From Bradyrhizobium sp. Ec3.3 (GTDB lineage: Bacteria > Pseudomonadota > Alphaproteobacteria > Rhizobiales > Xanthobacteraceae): DNA of 64,000 nucleotides. Position numbers and translations under genes: made by a program. The stretch is from positions 124,001-188,000 of the forward strand of contig NZ_AXAS01000016.1 in the NCBI RefSeq assembly GCF_000472925.1, read 5' to 3'. Numbering within the stretch: the first letter of the stretch is position 1; each line of letters begins with the position of its first letter. This document shows, in pieces, positions 16,909 through 26,485 of this stretch. The notes under the pieces were generated by a model that was given only the letters and a program-made list of their open reading frames with translations, did not search any database and was not told the origin of the DNA.

Positions 16909-18162
16909 ATGGCATTGAAGCTCACTACGCGGCTGCTTTGCGCGGCCGCGATGACCGTTGTGCTTGCGGCAGGCGCGCAGGCTGAGGACAAGGTCGTCAA
17001 GATCGGAGTCATTTTGCCGATGTCCGGCAGCACGGCGTCGATCGGTGCGCATGCCAAGGCCGCGCTCGAAGTCGCGACCGACATCATCAACAACGCCCAT
17101 CCCGAGCTCGACAAGCTGCCGCTTGCCAAGAACGCCGGGCTCGCAGGCCTTGGCGGCGCCAAGGTCGAGATTGTCATCGCCGACAACCAGGGCAGCCCGG
17201 CCACCGGGCAAAACCAGGCACTGCGTCTGATCACGGAAGAGAAGGTGGTCGCGATCCTCGGCGCCTACCAGTCCGGCATTACGCTGACATCGAGCGCGAT
17301 TGCGGAGAAATACGGCATTCCATACCTGACGCCGGAATCGGTCGCCGCCAATCTCACCGAGCGCGGCTTCAAATGGTTTTTCCGCACCACGCCGATCGCG
17401 CCGGATTTCGTTCGCATCTACGACGAATTCTTGACCGACATGAAGGCGGCCGGAGCGAAGACTGACACGATCGCGCTGGTCCATGACAACACCGAATACG
17501 GCACCTCCGTCGCCAACACGATCACCAAAGGCTTCAAGGAGAAGGGACGCACCGGTGTCATCGACGTCGCCTATGCCGTCAACGCCACCGACTTGCAGGC
17601 GCAGGTGCTTCAGCTCAAGGAAAAGAAGCCCGACGTCGTGCTGATGATCTCCTACACGTCGGATGCGATCCTGTTTGCGAAAACCATGCAATCGCTCGAC
17701 TACAAGCCGCCGATGCTGCTGGCTGACGATGCCGGCTATTCCGATCCGTCCTTCATCAAGGCGGTCGGAAAGCTCTCGCAGGGCGTGTTCAACCGCTCGT
17801 CCTGGGCCGTTGGCCCCGCCGGCTCGCCCAGCGCCGTCATCGCCGACATGTACAAGAAGAAGAGCGGCGAGGAGATGGAGGACACGGTCGGGCGCGAGAT
17901 GCAGGGCTTCTTCGTGCTGGTCGACGCCATCGACCGCGCGGGCTCGACCGATCCTGCGAAAATCCAGGCGGCGCTGAAGGCGACCGACCTCAAGCCCGAG
18001 CAACTCATCATGGGCTACAAGGGCGTGAAGTTCGACGAGAAGGGGCAGAACGTGCTGGCGTCGGCCTACATCATCCAGCTTCAGGACGGCGAGAATTATG
18101 TCTCGGTGTGGCCGAAGGGCAATGCCGAGAAGGCGCCGGTGATGCCCTACAAGGGCTGGTGA
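16909..18162 (+). CDS. Branched-chain-type ABC transporter substrate-binding protein
   Basis: A 417-residue periplasmic protein: signal peptide about residues 1-24 (ending AGAQAE), then a type I periplasmic fold with VKIGVILPMSGSTASIG, a helix rich in ALEVATDIINN, EIVIADNQGSPATGQNQALR, and VVAILGAYQSGITLTSS. It is the LivK/amide-binding type. Start at 16909 follows GGGAGGTGTGGTTC; upstream in-frame residues lack a signal sequence. It is the first gene of a five-gene Liv operon and is followed by an intrinsic terminator, which would keep its transcript in excess of the membrane parts. The ligand could be a branched-chain amino acid, urea or an organic acid. Confidence 0.92.
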   Translation: MALKLTTRLLCAAAMTVVLAAGAQAEDKVVKIGVILPMSGSTASIGAHAKAALEVATDIINNAHPELDKLPLAKNAGLAGLGGAKVEIVIADNQGSPATGQNQALRLITEEKVVAILGAYQSGITLTSSAIAEKYGIPYLTPESVAANLTERGFKWFFRTTPIAPDFVRIYDEFLTDMKAAGAKTDTIALVHDNTEYGTSVANTITKGFKEKGRTGVIDVAYAVNATDLQAQVLQLKEKKPDVVLMISYTSDAILFAKTMQSLDYKPPMLLADDAGYSDPSFIKAVGKLSQGVFNRSSWAVGPAGSPSAVIADMYKKKSGEEMEDTVGREMQGFFVLVDAIDRAGSTDPAKIQAALKATDLKPEQLIMGYKGVKFDEKGQNVLASAYIIQLQDGENYVSVWPKGNAEKAPVMPYKGW

Positions 18163-18172
18163 CGATTTCGGA

Positions 18173-18199
18173 GGCGGGACCGGCGGTCCCGCCTTTTTT
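18173..18199 (+). terminator. Intrinsic terminator between binding-protein and permease genes
   Basis: A 9-bp perfect stem GGCGGGACC (18173-18181) / GGTCCCGCC (18185-18193), loop GGC, followed by six T. It lies inside the Liv operon, so it most likely works as a partial terminator that lowers permease and ATPase expression relative to the binding protein. Confidence 0.9.
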
Positions 18200-18225
18200 G
18201 TCGGCTTGATAGAGCGGCGCGGCTC

Positions 18226-19089
18226 ATGTCCTTTGTTCTCGTGCAGGTGATCGTCGGCGGGCTCCTGCTCGGTGCCGTCTACGCCCTGTTTTCCTCCGGC
18301 CTCACCCTGGTGTGGGGCATGATGAACATCGTCAATTTCGCGCATGGCGATTTCGTCATGCTCGGCATGTACGTCGCCTATGTCGTCTACACCTTGATGG
18401 GAGGCGGGCCGCTTCTCGGCGCGCCGCTGGCTGTGCTGGTGCTGGCGACGCTCGGCGTCGTCGTCTATTTCGGCCTGATCCGCGACATCATGAAGGGGCC
18501 GATGCTGGCGCAGATCCTCGGCACCTTCGGTCTGGCATTGCTTTTGCGCTATTCCGTGTTCTGGTGGTTCGGTGCCGACTTCAAGTCGCTGCCGCAGAAT
18601 ATCGTAGGCGGCACGTATGCGGTGGCGGGGCTGCGCCTAGAGGCGTCGCGGCTGCTTGCCGGCGTCGTCGCGCTGCTGGTTACGCTCGGCCTGCACCTGT
18701 TGCTGACGCGCACCTCACTCGGCTCGAAAATGCTCGCGGTGGCGGAGGATGCAACCGCCGCCCAGCTCATGGGTATCCGGCCCGACACGATGCAGGCGAT
18801 CGCCTGGGCGATTGCGGCGGGTGCGACGGGACTTGCCGGCGCGCTGATCGCGAACTTCTTCTACATCGTGCCGACGGTGGGCGAAACGCTCGGCATCGTC
18901 GCCTTCGTCACGGTCTCGCTCGGCGGTTTCGGCAGCGTGCCAGGCGCGCTGGTTGCGGGCCTTCTGATCGGGGTCATCGAGTCGCTGTCGGGCTTCCTGA
19001 TCGGCGCAGTCTACAAGGACATCGTCGTCTACATCCTGTTCCTGTTCTTCCTGTGGTTCCGGCCGCAAGGCCTGATGGGGAAGGTGTGA
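18226..19089 (+). CDS. livH: Branched-chain-type ABC transporter permease 1 (LivH)
   Basis: A 287-residue polytopic protein with about eight hydrophobic helices. The start region LLLGAVYALFSSGLTLVWGMMNIVNFAHGDFVMLGMYV (given here in parts) is the LivH hallmark, and VGETLGIVAFVTVSLGGFGS with VPGALVAGLLIGVIESL matches the coupling-helix region. It pairs with LivM to form the channel. Its stop overlaps the LivM start by one base. Confidence 0.93.
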   Translation: MSFVLVQVIVGGLLLGAVYALFSSGLTLVWGMMNIVNFAHGDFVMLGMYVAYVVYTLMGGGPLLGAPLAVLVLATLGVVVYFGLIRDIMKGPMLAQILGTFGLALLLRYSVFWWFGADFKSLPQNIVGGTYAVAGLRLEASRLLAGVVALLVTLGLHLLLTRTSLGSKMLAVAEDATAAQLMGIRPDTMQAIAWAIAAGATGLAGALIANFFYIVPTVGETLGIVAFVTVSLGGFGSVPGALVAGLLIGVIESLSGFLIGAVYKDIVVYILFLFFLWFRPQGLMGKV

Positions 19090-20060
19090 TGCGGCGCCTG
19101 CTCTGGCTGTCGGTACTGTCAGCGGTCGCGATCGCTTATCCATTGCTGCTGTCCTCGCCGTTCCAGCAGCGCCTTGGCGCGCTGGTGCTGCTCTATGCGA
19201 TCGCGGCCTCGGCCTGGAACATCGTGGGCGGCTATGCCGGGCAGGTCTCCGTCGGCCATGTCGTGTTCTTCGGCTGCGGCGCCTACGCGGCGATGGGCGC
19301 CTACGCCAAGTTCGGTCTGTCGCCGCTATTCGGCATTCCCGGTGGCATCGTGATTGCGGCGGCGCTGGCGGCCGTCATCGGCGTGCCGACGCTGCGCCTG
19401 TCTGGTCACTATTTCAGCATGGCGACGATTGCGGTGGCCGAGACGATGCGGCTGATCGTCACCAACACGGATTACCTTGGCGCGGCGGTGGGCCTATCCG
19501 GCCCGACGGTCGCCCGCAACATCTTCGATCTCTCGTTCATCTCGTCGCTGCCCTACTACTATCTCTTCCTCCTGGTTCTTGCGATCACGCTCTTCATCAC
19601 CTGGTGGATGACGAACAGCCGGATGGGATTCTATCTGCGTGCGATCAAGGATTCCGAGCGTGCCGCGCGCTCGCTCGGTGCGCCCGCGAGTCGCACGAAA
19701 CTTTACGCGTTCATGCTGAGCGCGGCGCTGACGAGCGTCGCCGGGGCGCTCTATGCGATGATGTTCGGTTTCGTCGACCCCGAGTCCGGCCTCGGCATCC
19801 TGATCTCCGTGAAGATCCTGATCATGGCCGCGCTCGGCGGGGCAGGGCTGCTGTTCGGTCCGCTGGTCGGCGCCGCAATCCTCGTGCCGCTGGAGGAAAT
19901 CTCCAACAGCGTGCTTGGCGGCAAGGGCGCAGGCCTCACCTTCGTGGTCTATGGCGCGATCATCGTGCTGATCGCGCGCTTTCAGCCCGGCGGCATCTTG
20001 AGCCTTTTCAAGCGCCGGCCCAAGCCGGGAAGCGAAGTGGGAGCGCCTCATGCTCCTTGA
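19089..20060 (+). CDS. livM: Branched-chain-type ABC transporter permease 2 (LivM)
   Basis: A 323-residue membrane protein with LivM features: AASAWNIVGGYAGQVSVGHV, then FFGCGAYAAMGAYAKFG, RLSGHYFSMATIAVAETMRL, and the ATPase-contact region RMGFYLRAIKDSERAARSLG. The ATG at 19089 shares a base with the LivH stop; a longer in-frame extension upstream only re-reads livH. The 3' end overlaps livG by 11 bases. Confidence 0.93.
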   Translation: MRRLLWLSVLSAVAIAYPLLLSSPFQQRLGALVLLYAIAASAWNIVGGYAGQVSVGHVVFFGCGAYAAMGAYAKFGLSPLFGIPGGIVIAAALAAVIGVPTLRLSGHYFSMATIAVAETMRLIVTNTDYLGAAVGLSGPTVARNIFDLSFISSLPYYYLFLLVLAITLFITWWMTNSRMGFYLRAIKDSERAARSLGAPASRTKLYAFMLSAALTSVAGALYAMMFGFVDPESGLGILISVKILIMAALGGAGLLFGPLVGAAILVPLEEISNSVLGGKGAGLTFVVYGAIIVLIARFQPGGILSLFKRRPKPGSEVGAPHAP

Positions 20061-20814
20061 AGCGCGCGGCATCACAAAGGCCTTCGGCAGCTTCAAGGCG
20101 GTCGACGATGCCTCCGTGACGCTAGAGCAGGGCGATATCCTCGGCCTGATCGGGCCGAACGGCGCCGGCAAGTCGACCTTCTTCAACTGCCTTACCGGCG
20201 ATCTCAGGACGACCGCAGGCCACGTCCTGTTCGAAGGCCGCGATATCACCGATCTCGCGCCGGAGCGGCGCGCGCAGCTCGGGCTCGCGCGCACCTTCCA
20301 GGTGCCGCAGACGTTCGAGGGCATGACGGTGCTCGAGAACGTCATGATCGGCGCGTTCCTGCGTACCAAGCCTCGCGCCGAAGCCGAGGCCAAGGCGCGC
20401 GCGGTGCTGGAGCGGGTCGGGATGATCAGGCTAGCGGATGCGCCGGCGCGCTCGCTCGGCACGCCCGGCCGCAAGCGCCTGGAGATTGCCCGTGCGCTTG
20501 CCACCGAGCCGAAGCTGCTGCTGCTCGATGAAGCGATGGCGGGTCTCAATGCGCATGAGGTCAGGCTCGCAATCGATCTGGTGCGCGACATCCACCGCGC
20601 CGGCATCACGCTTGTCATCGTCGAGCACATCATGGAAGTGATCATGTCGCTGGCGAGCCGGGTGATGGTGTTTCACCAGGGCAAGGAGATCGCCCGCGGC
20701 AGCCCGCATGAGGTAACGGCGAACCCGGCGGTGATCGCGGCCTATCTCGGTACGCGTGCCGCCAAAGCGGCTGCCGGCCACACGCCGATCGAACTGATGG
20801 GCGGCCCCACATGA
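20050..20814 (+). CDS. livG: Branched-chain-type ABC transporter ATPase 1 (LivG)
   Basis: A 254-residue ABC ATPase: Walker A GPNGAGKST (about residues 37-45), Q-loop region with ARTFQVPQTFEGMTVLENV, Walker B LLLLDEAMAGLN, H-loop VIVEHIMEVIMSLA. The signature motif is RSLGTPGRKRLEIARAL rather than the usual LSGG/LSYG; a reduced signature of this sort occurs in some LivG proteins. It overlaps both livM and livF, so it is coupled to them. Confidence 0.93.
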   Translation: MLLEARGITKAFGSFKAVDDASVTLEQGDILGLIGPNGAGKSTFFNCLTGDLRTTAGHVLFEGRDITDLAPERRAQLGLARTFQVPQTFEGMTVLENVMIGAFLRTKPRAEAEAKARAVLERVGMIRLADAPARSLGTPGRKRLEIARALATEPKLLLLDEAMAGLNAHEVRLAIDLVRDIHRAGITLVIVEHIMEVIMSLASRVMVFHQGKEIARGSPHEVTANPAVIAAYLGTRAAKAAAGHTPIELMGGPT

Positions 20815-21530
20815 GCGGGCTTCTGCTTCGGATCGAGCACCTCGAAGTGCGCTATGGCGACCTGATCGGCGTGTCCGACGTATCGCTGGAAGTCCCCAAG
20901 GGCAGCATCGTCGCGCTGCTCGGCTCCAATGGCGGCGGCAAGACCACGACGCTGAACGCGATCGCAGGCCTGATCCCGGTACATTCAGGCACGATCAGCT
21001 TTCGGGGCGAGGCAATCGCGGGCCAACGGGCCTTTGCGATCGTGCGCAAGGGGCTTGCGCTGTCCCCGGAGGGCTGGCGGCTGTTCGTGCAGCAGAGCGT
21101 CGAGAACAATCTCCTGCTCGGCACGACGCCGTTGCACGACAAGTCGCGCAAGGCGGCGCTGCTCGAGCGTGTCTACGAGATCTTTCCGCGGCTCAAGGAA
21201 CGCCGCAACCAGCGAGCGGGCACCATGTCGGGCGGCGAGCGGCAGATGCTCGCGGTCGGCCGCGCGCTGATGAGCGACCCGAAACTGTTGATGCTGGACG
21301 AGCCGTCGCTCGGGCTGGCGCCGGCGGTCGTGGAGTCCATGTACGAAACCTTCGGCCGCCTGCATCGCGAGGGCCTGACCATCCTGCTCGCCGAGCAGTC
21401 GATCGAGCTTGCCCTCGAAGTCTCCGATTTCGCAACCGTCTTGCAGGTGGGCAGAAGCGTCTTGTCCGGCACCGCGACGGCGCTGGCGAACGATCCGCAG
21501 GTGCAGAAGGCCTATCTGGGGGCAGGGTGA
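20811..21530 (+). CDS. livF: Branched-chain-type ABC transporter ATPase 2 (LivF)
   Basis: A 239-residue ABC ATPase: Walker A GSNGGGKTT (about 36-44), signature MSGGERQMLAVGRALMSDPK, Walker B LLMLDEPSLGLAP, H-loop LLAEQSIELALE. LivF normally forms a heterodimer with LivG under the LivHM channel. It ends the operon, and the next gene is convergent 15 bases away. Confidence 0.93.
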   Translation: MSGLLLRIEHLEVRYGDLIGVSDVSLEVPKGSIVALLGSNGGGKTTTLNAIAGLIPVHSGTISFRGEAIAGQRAFAIVRKGLALSPEGWRLFVQQSVENNLLLGTTPLHDKSRKAALLERVYEIFPRLKERRNQRAGTMSGGERQMLAVGRALMSDPKLLMLDEPSLGLAPAVVESMYETFGRLHREGLTILLAEQSIELALEVSDFATVLQVGRSVLSGTATALANDPQVQKAYLGAG

Positions 21531-21545
21531 GACGGACGCGGCCCG

Positions 21546-22112
21546 TTACTTGATCTTGTCGTAGGCGGCCGCAAAATCGGTGAGCGGCATCGGGATGTTG
21601 ATGGTCTCCTTGGACATGTTCTGGAAGGAGACCTTCAACTGCTTGCCGGATTTCAGCGCCGCAAGCAGGTCCGCGGAAATCGGCGTCGAGACGTAGCAGC
21701 CGCGATTCTCGCAGGTCTGGATCGGCAGGTCGACCGTCTTGCCCTCGTCGACCTGGAGCTTGGCGCCGACGGGGATATTGAGGCCGAGTGGCAGCTGGAT
21801 CAGCGCCGTGGGTACGCGCGTGTCGGCGGGCACGCGGATGTTGATCAGCACGATGAGCTGTCCCGTCTTGGTCAGCACCGCGTTCTGCTCGATCGCGCAT
21901 TCCAGCGGTGCATCGCGGCTCGCGCTGGTGCAGCGCGCGGCCCAGCCTGCTTGCGGCGCCGGCGCAACGTCGGCCTGCGGCTGCGCGGCAGGAGCCGCGG
22001 GCTGTGCGGCCTGGGGCGGAGCCGCCTTGGATTTGGTGCCCTGGGCGTGAGCGGATCCGCTCCACAGCAAGGCAACCGAAAGGAGGGCGGCAAGATTGGA
22101 GCGCATGGACAT
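21546..22112 (-). CDS. Invasion-associated locus B (IalB) family protein
   Basis: A 188-residue exported protein with a signal peptide (about 1-23, ending AHAQ), a Pro/Ala/Gln-rich linker and one IalB domain: WAARCTSASRDAPLECAIEQ, LIVLINIRVP, LPLGLNIPVGAKLQVDEG, and a second cysteine pair TCENRGCYV. The four cysteines probably make two disulphides. IalB was named in Bartonella, but the family is common in non-pathogenic rhizobia and its function there is unsettled. It lies 60 bases downstream of the RND pump gene on the same strand and may be its operon tail. Confidence 0.88.
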   Translation of the reverse strand: MSMRSNLAALLSVALLWSGSAHAQGTKSKAAPPQAAQPAAPAAQPQADVAPAPQAGWAARCTSASRDAPLECAIEQNAVLTKTGQLIVLINIRVPADTRVPTALIQLPLGLNIPVGAKLQVDEGKTVDLPIQTCENRGCYVSTPISADLLAALKSGKQLKVSFQNMSKETINIPMPLTDFAAAYDKIK

Positions 22113-22172
22113 GAAATATCGCTTTGGCTTGAAAGGAGGGAAACGTGCCGGAATTGGAATTGCGACGCTTGC

Positions 22173-25100
22173 TTACTCGGCCGCTTCCTTGACCGCGCCG
22201 TGTTCGGTCGTCTCGGGTTCGCTCTGCTTGGAACGGCCCCAGCCGGAGAACCAGTTGGAGAGCTCGTCGAGATAGAGATAGACCACGGGCGTCGTGAACA
22301 GGGTCAGGGCCTGGCTGACGATCAAGCCGCCGACCATGGCATAGCCGAGCGGCTGGCGGATTTCGGCGCCGGTGCCGTGCCCGAGCATCAACGGCACGCC
22401 GCCGAGAAGGGCCGCCATCGTCGTCATCATGATGGGGCGGAAGCGGAGCAGCGCGGCCTGGCGGATCGATTCCGCCGGCGTCTTGTGCTCATCGCGTTCG
22501 GCCGCGATCGCGAAGTCGACCATCATGATGCCGTTCTTCTTCACGATGCCGATCAGCAGGATGATGCCGATCAGCGCGATCAGGCTGAAGTCGAACCCGG
22601 CCGCCATCAGGATCGCGAGTGCGCCGACGCCGGCCGAAGGCAGGGTCGAGAGAATCGTGATCGGGTGGATGTAGCTCTCGTAGAGAATGCCGAGGATCAG
22701 ATAGACCACGACGAGGGCTGCCAGGATCAGCAGCGGCACGGTGCCGAGCGACTGCTGGAAGGCCTGCGCGGTGCCCTGGAAGCTCGAATTCAGCGTCGCC
22801 GGCGCGCCGAGATCGGCCATCGCTTTCTGCACGGCTTCCGTGGCCTGTCCCAGCGCCATGCCCTGTGCGAGGTTGAAGCTGATCGTGATCGCCGGGAATT
22901 GGCCCTGATGGCTGATCGAGAGCGGGCGCACCGGATCGGTCGTCCAGGTCGCAAACGTCGAGAGCGGCACCTGGTCGCCCGTTAGCGGCGATTTCAGGTA
23001 CAGCTTGTTCAGGCTGTCGAGGTTACCCTGCATCTCCGGCAGGATCTCCAGGATCACGTGATAGCTGTTGAGCTGCGTGAAGTACTGGGTGACCTGGCGC
23101 TGGCCGAACGCGTCGTAGAGCGTGTCGTCGATCAACTGCGGCTGGATGCCGTAGCGCGAGGCGGTGTCGCGATTGATCTTGAGCTGAACCGTGGTGCCCT
23201 GGGTCTGCTGGTCGGTCGCGACATCGCGTAGCTCCGGCAGCGTCTGCATCTTGGCGAGGATTCGGGGCGCCCAGTCATTGAGTTCGCCGAGGTCGGCGTC
23301 CTGCAACGTGAATTCGAATTGGGTGCGCGTCGGCCGGCCGCCGAGTCGAACGTCCTGGGCTGCCTGCATGTAGAGGCGAGCGCCTTCAACCTTGTCGAAC
23401 TTCGGACGCAGCCGCGCAATGATCTGCTGCGCCGAGGCCTCGCGCTCGTTGCGGGGCTTCAGCGTAATGAACAGGTTGCCGTTGTTGCCGGCCCGGCCGC
23501 TGCCGCCGATCGCCATGGCGACGCTGGCGACGTCGGGATCGGCCATGATGATCTTGCCGAGTTCCTCCTGCCGCCGCACCATGTCCTTGAAGGAGATGTC
23601 CTGCGAGGCTTCGGAGGTCGCCGTGATCAGGCCGACGTCCTGCTGCGGGAAGAAACCCTTCGGGATCAGAATGAACAGATAGACCGACAGGGCGAGCGTG
23701 GCGAAGAAGATCGTGAGCGTGGTGCGGCGCCAGCTCAAGGCGAGGTCGAGAATGTGTTCATAGCCGCGCAGCATCGCGTCAAAGGCGCGTTCGCTCCATT
23801 GATAGAAGCGGCCGTGCTTCACCTCGCCATGGGCGCGCAGGAAGCGCGAGGCCATCATCGGGGTCAGCGTCAGCGACACGAACATCGAGACGAAGATCGT
23901 CATCGCGAGCACGACGGCGAATTCGCGGAACAGGCGGCCGATGATGCCGCCCATCAGCAGCAGCGGGATCAGCACCGCGACCAGCGAGATGCTGATCGAC
24001 ACGATGGTGAAGCCGATCTCCTTGGCGCCCTTGTAGGCGGCGGCGAGGGGAGAATCGCCGTTCTCGATGTAGCGCGTGATGTTTTCGAGCATCACGATGG
24101 CGTCGTCGACGACGAATCCGACCGCGATCGTGAGGGCCATCAGCGACAGATTGTCGAGCGAATAGCCGAACACCCACATCAGGGCGCATGCGCCGAGCAG
24201 CGCCAGCGGAACCGTGACGGTGGGAATGACGGTCGCCCAGAAGCTGCGCAGGAAGATAAAGATGACCATGACCACCAGGACGATGGTCAAAAGCAGCGTG
24301 AACTGGACGTCCTCGACCGCGGCGCGGATGGTCGTGGTGCGGTCGCTGATCAGCTCGATCTTGATCGCCGGCGGGATCGCGGCCACCAGCCGGGGCAGGG
24401 TTGCCTTGATCCGGTCGACCGTCTCGATGACGTTGGCGCCGGGCTGCTTGAACACCACCAGGAACACGCCGCGCTTGCCGTTGGCCCAGGCCGCCTGCTT
24501 GGCGTCCTCGGGACCGGTGACGGCCTGGCCGATATCGCGGATTCGCAGCGGCCCGCCGTTGCGATAGGCGATGATGACGTCGTTCCAGTCCTTGGACTGG
24601 AGCAGCTGGTCGTTGGCGTAGATGGTATAGGCCCGTTTCTCGCCGTCGATATTGCCCTTGGGGCTGTCGACCGTCGTGATCGCGATCTGGCTGCGCACGT
24701 CTTCCAGCGACAGGCCCTTGGCCACCAGCTTCGCCGGATCGATCTGCACGCGAACCGACGGCTTCTGCTGGCCGCCGATGAACACCTGCGCCACGCCGGA
24801 GATCTGGCTGATCTGCTGGGCGAGCTGGGCGTCAACTGCGTCACTGACGGTGGTCAGCGGCAGCGTCTCGGACGTCGCCGACAGCAGGAGGATCGGCGAG
24901 TCCGCCGGGTTGACCTTGCGATAGGTTGGCGGCGAGGGCAGGTTTTTCGGCAACTGGCCGCTGGCCGCGTTGATGGCGCCCTGCACGTCGTTGGCGGCGC
25001 CGTCGATGCTGCGATTGAGGTCGAACTGGATGGTGATCGAGGCTGTGCCCAGATAGCTCGTCGATGTCATCTGGGCGATGCCGGGAATCTGCGCGAATTG

Positions 25101-25316
25101 GCGCTCCAGCGGCTGGGCGACCGAGGAGGCCATCGTCTCCGGGCTGCCGCCGGGCAGGTTCGCGGTGATCTGGATGGTCGGGAAGTCGACCTGCGGCAGC
25201 GGCGCGACCGGCAGCAGGGGGTAGGCGACGAGGCCGACAAAGAGAATGCCGGCCATCAGCAGCGATGTGCCGATGGGATAACGGATGAAAGGTGCCGAAA
25301 TCCCGCCGTCGTTCAT
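22173..25316 (-). CDS. RND efflux pump, inner-membrane subunit (MdtB/MdtC type)
   Basis: A 1047-residue RND transporter, a usual length. It opens with the cytoplasmic start and first helix FIRYPIGTSLLMAGILFVGL, has two large periplasmic loops, the proton-relay aspartates in VGFVVDDAIVMLENI, and the distal relay lysine in GIVKKNGIMMVDFAIAAE. IGTSLL and NLSLMALTIAVGFVVDDAI place it nearer to the MdtBC/MuxBC group than to AcrB, though only one such gene is present, so it would act as a homotrimer. It exports drugs or plant/bacterial small molecules together with the adaptor encoded upstream (4-base overlap). No outer-membrane TolC gene is in the window. Confidence 0.93.
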   Translation of the reverse strand: MNDGGISAPFIRYPIGTSLLMAGILFVGLVAYPLLPVAPLPQVDFPTIQITANLPGGSPETMASSVAQPLERQFAQIPGIAQMTSTSYLGTASITIQFDLNRSIDGAANDVQGAINAASGQLPKNLPSPPTYRKVNPADSPILLLSATSETLPLTTVSDAVDAQLAQQISQISGVAQVFIGGQQKPSVRVQIDPAKLVAKGLSLEDVRSQIAITTVDSPKGNIDGEKRAYTIYANDQLLQSKDWNDVIIAYRNGGPLRIRDIGQAVTGPEDAKQAAWANGKRGVFLVVFKQPGANVIETVDRIKATLPRLVAAIPPAIKIELISDRTTTIRAAVEDVQFTLLLTIVLVVMVIFIFLRSFWATVIPTVTVPLALLGACALMWVFGYSLDNLSLMALTIAVGFVVDDAIVMLENITRYIENGDSPLAAAYKGAKEIGFTIVSISISLVAVLIPLLLMGGIIGRLFREFAVVLAMTIFVSMFVSLTLTPMMASRFLRAHGEVKHGRFYQWSERAFDAMLRGYEHILDLALSWRRTTLTIFFATLALSVYLFILIPKGFFPQQDVGLITATSEASQDISFKDMVRRQEELGKIIMADPDVASVAMAIGGSGRAGNNGNLFITLKPRNEREASAQQIIARLRPKFDKVEGARLYMQAAQDVRLGGRPTRTQFEFTLQDADLGELNDWAPRILAKMQTLPELRDVATDQQTQGTTVQLKINRDTASRYGIQPQLIDDTLYDAFGQRQVTQYFTQLNSYHVILEILPEMQGNLDSLNKLYLKSPLTGDQVPLSTFATWTTDPVRPLSISHQGQFPAITISFNLAQGMALGQATEAVQKAMADLGAPATLNSSFQGTAQAFQQSLGTVPLLILAALVVVYLILGILYESYIHPITILSTLPSAGVGALAILMAAGFDFSLIALIGIILLIGIVKKNGIMMVDFAIAAERDEHKTPAESIRQAALLRFRPIMMTTMAALLGGVPLMLGHGTGAEIRQPLGYAMVGGLIVSQALTLFTTPVVYLYLDELSNWFSGWGRSKQSEPETTEHGAVKEAAE

Positions 25317-26485
25317 TCCTGTCGAACCTTGTTCTGGCCCGGAGTCGAACTTGCGACCGCCGTAGAGACGAGGCTTCCAGGCTGCACCTTGAACTGACCG
25401 CCGGTGATCACTTGTTGTCCCGGGCTAAGTCCTTCATCGATCACCGAGCGTCCATCGATGGAGTAGCTGACCTTGAGCTTGCGCAGTTCAGCCTTGTTCT
25501 CCTGATTGACCGTATAGGCGTAGAGACCGTTGGTCGAATGCTGGACCGCGTCGTCGGGGACCACGGTAGCGTCCTTCAGCGTCCGCACCAGAAGGCGCGT
25601 CGAGACCGATTGGCCCGGCCACAGCGTGTGGTCCTTGTTGTCGAACACCGCCTTCAGCCGAATAGTCCCGCTGCTCGTGTCGACCTGGTTATTGATGACG
25701 GCGAGCTTGCCCTCAGCGAGCGTCTTCTTGCCGTCGGTCGTCAGCGCGATCACCTTGAGCGCGCCGGCCTTCTGGCCCTCATTAATATAAGGCAACTGGT
25801 CCTCGGGCGCAGTGAAGATCACCGTGATCGGTTCGATCTGGGCAATGGAGACGATCGCCGTCTGGCTGGAGGCGTTGACGATGTTGCCGATATCGACCTG
25901 GCGCAGGCCCGCGACGCCCGTGATTGGCGACTTGACCTGGGTGTAGTCGAGCTGGGTCTGGGCATTGGAGATCGCGGCCTCGTCGGCTGCGATCTGCGCG
26001 GTGAGCTGGGCGACGGTGGAGCGCTGGGTGTCGGTCTGCTGCCGGGTCGCGAATTCACCGAGCTTGGTATAGCGCTGGAGGTCGAGATTGGCGTTGGCGA
26101 GGTTCGCCTCGTCCTGCTGCTTCTTGGCCTTGGCCTGGTCGAGCACGGCCTGGAAGGGGCGGGGATCGATCTCGACCAGAAGGTCGCCCTGGTTGACGAT
26201 CTGGCCCTCGGTGAAGGCGATCTTGTCGATCTGGCCGTCCACCCGGGTCCGGACCTGCACGGTATTGAAGCCCTGAACCGTCCCGAGCCCGGTCAGATAG
26301 ACCGGGAAATCAGCCTGCTGGACCGGTGCGATGGTGACAGGAACTGCGACCGGCCGCGGCGGGCCCTTCTGCGCGGTCTGGGTTTTGGCGGCGTCCGGAC
26401 CATAGAAGCGTTGCCAGCCGAAGTAGCCTGCCACGGCCACGGCTGCGATGAGGGAAAACCACAGAATCGGCCGCGACTTTTTCAT
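25313..26485 (-). CDS. RND efflux adaptor (MdtA-like membrane-fusion protein)
   Basis: A 390-residue periplasmic adaptor: N-terminal anchor KSRPILWFSLIAAVAVAGYF, lipoyl half-motifs GFNTVQVRTRVDGQIDKIAF and TQVKSPITGVAGLRQVDIGN flanking a coiled-coil hairpin rich in Gln/Ala (about residues 110-175), then beta-barrel and membrane-proximal domains ending SPGQQVITGGQFKVQPGS. Start set at 26485, where the anchor begins; upstream in-frame residues are not protein-like. It precedes the pump gene in one transcription unit whose promoter region holds an operator-like inverted repeat at 26577-26593. Confidence 0.92.
   Translation of the reverse strand: MKKSRPILWFSLIAAVAVAGYFGWQRFYGPDAAKTQTAQKGPPRPVAVPVTIAPVQQADFPVYLTGLGTVQGFNTVQVRTRVDGQIDKIAFTEGQIVNQGDLLVEIDPRPFQAVLDQAKAKKQQDEANLANANLDLQRYTKLGEFATRQQTDTQRSTVAQLTAQIAADEAAISNAQTQLDYTQVKSPITGVAGLRQVDIGNIVNASSQTAIVSIAQIEPITVIFTAPEDQLPYINEGQKAGALKVIALTTDGKKTLAEGKLAVINNQVDTSSGTIRLKAVFDNKDHTLWPGQSVSTRLLVRTLKDATVVPDDAVQHSTNGLYAYTVNQENKAELRKLKVSYSIDGRSVIDEGLSPGQQVITGGQFKVQPGSLVSTAVASSTPGQNKVRQE

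Noticed and set aside
20050..20814. Degraded ABC signature in LivG taken as a sign of an inactive ATPase.
   Set aside because: The deviation (LGTPGRKRLEIARAL) is seen in functional LivG-type proteins, and Walker A, Walker B and H-loop are intact.
23319..25397. Long plus-strand open frame (692 codons) opposite the RND pump gene.
   Set aside because: Shadow of the pump gene; composition is almost entirely Arg, Asp, Gln, Gly and His with no domain.
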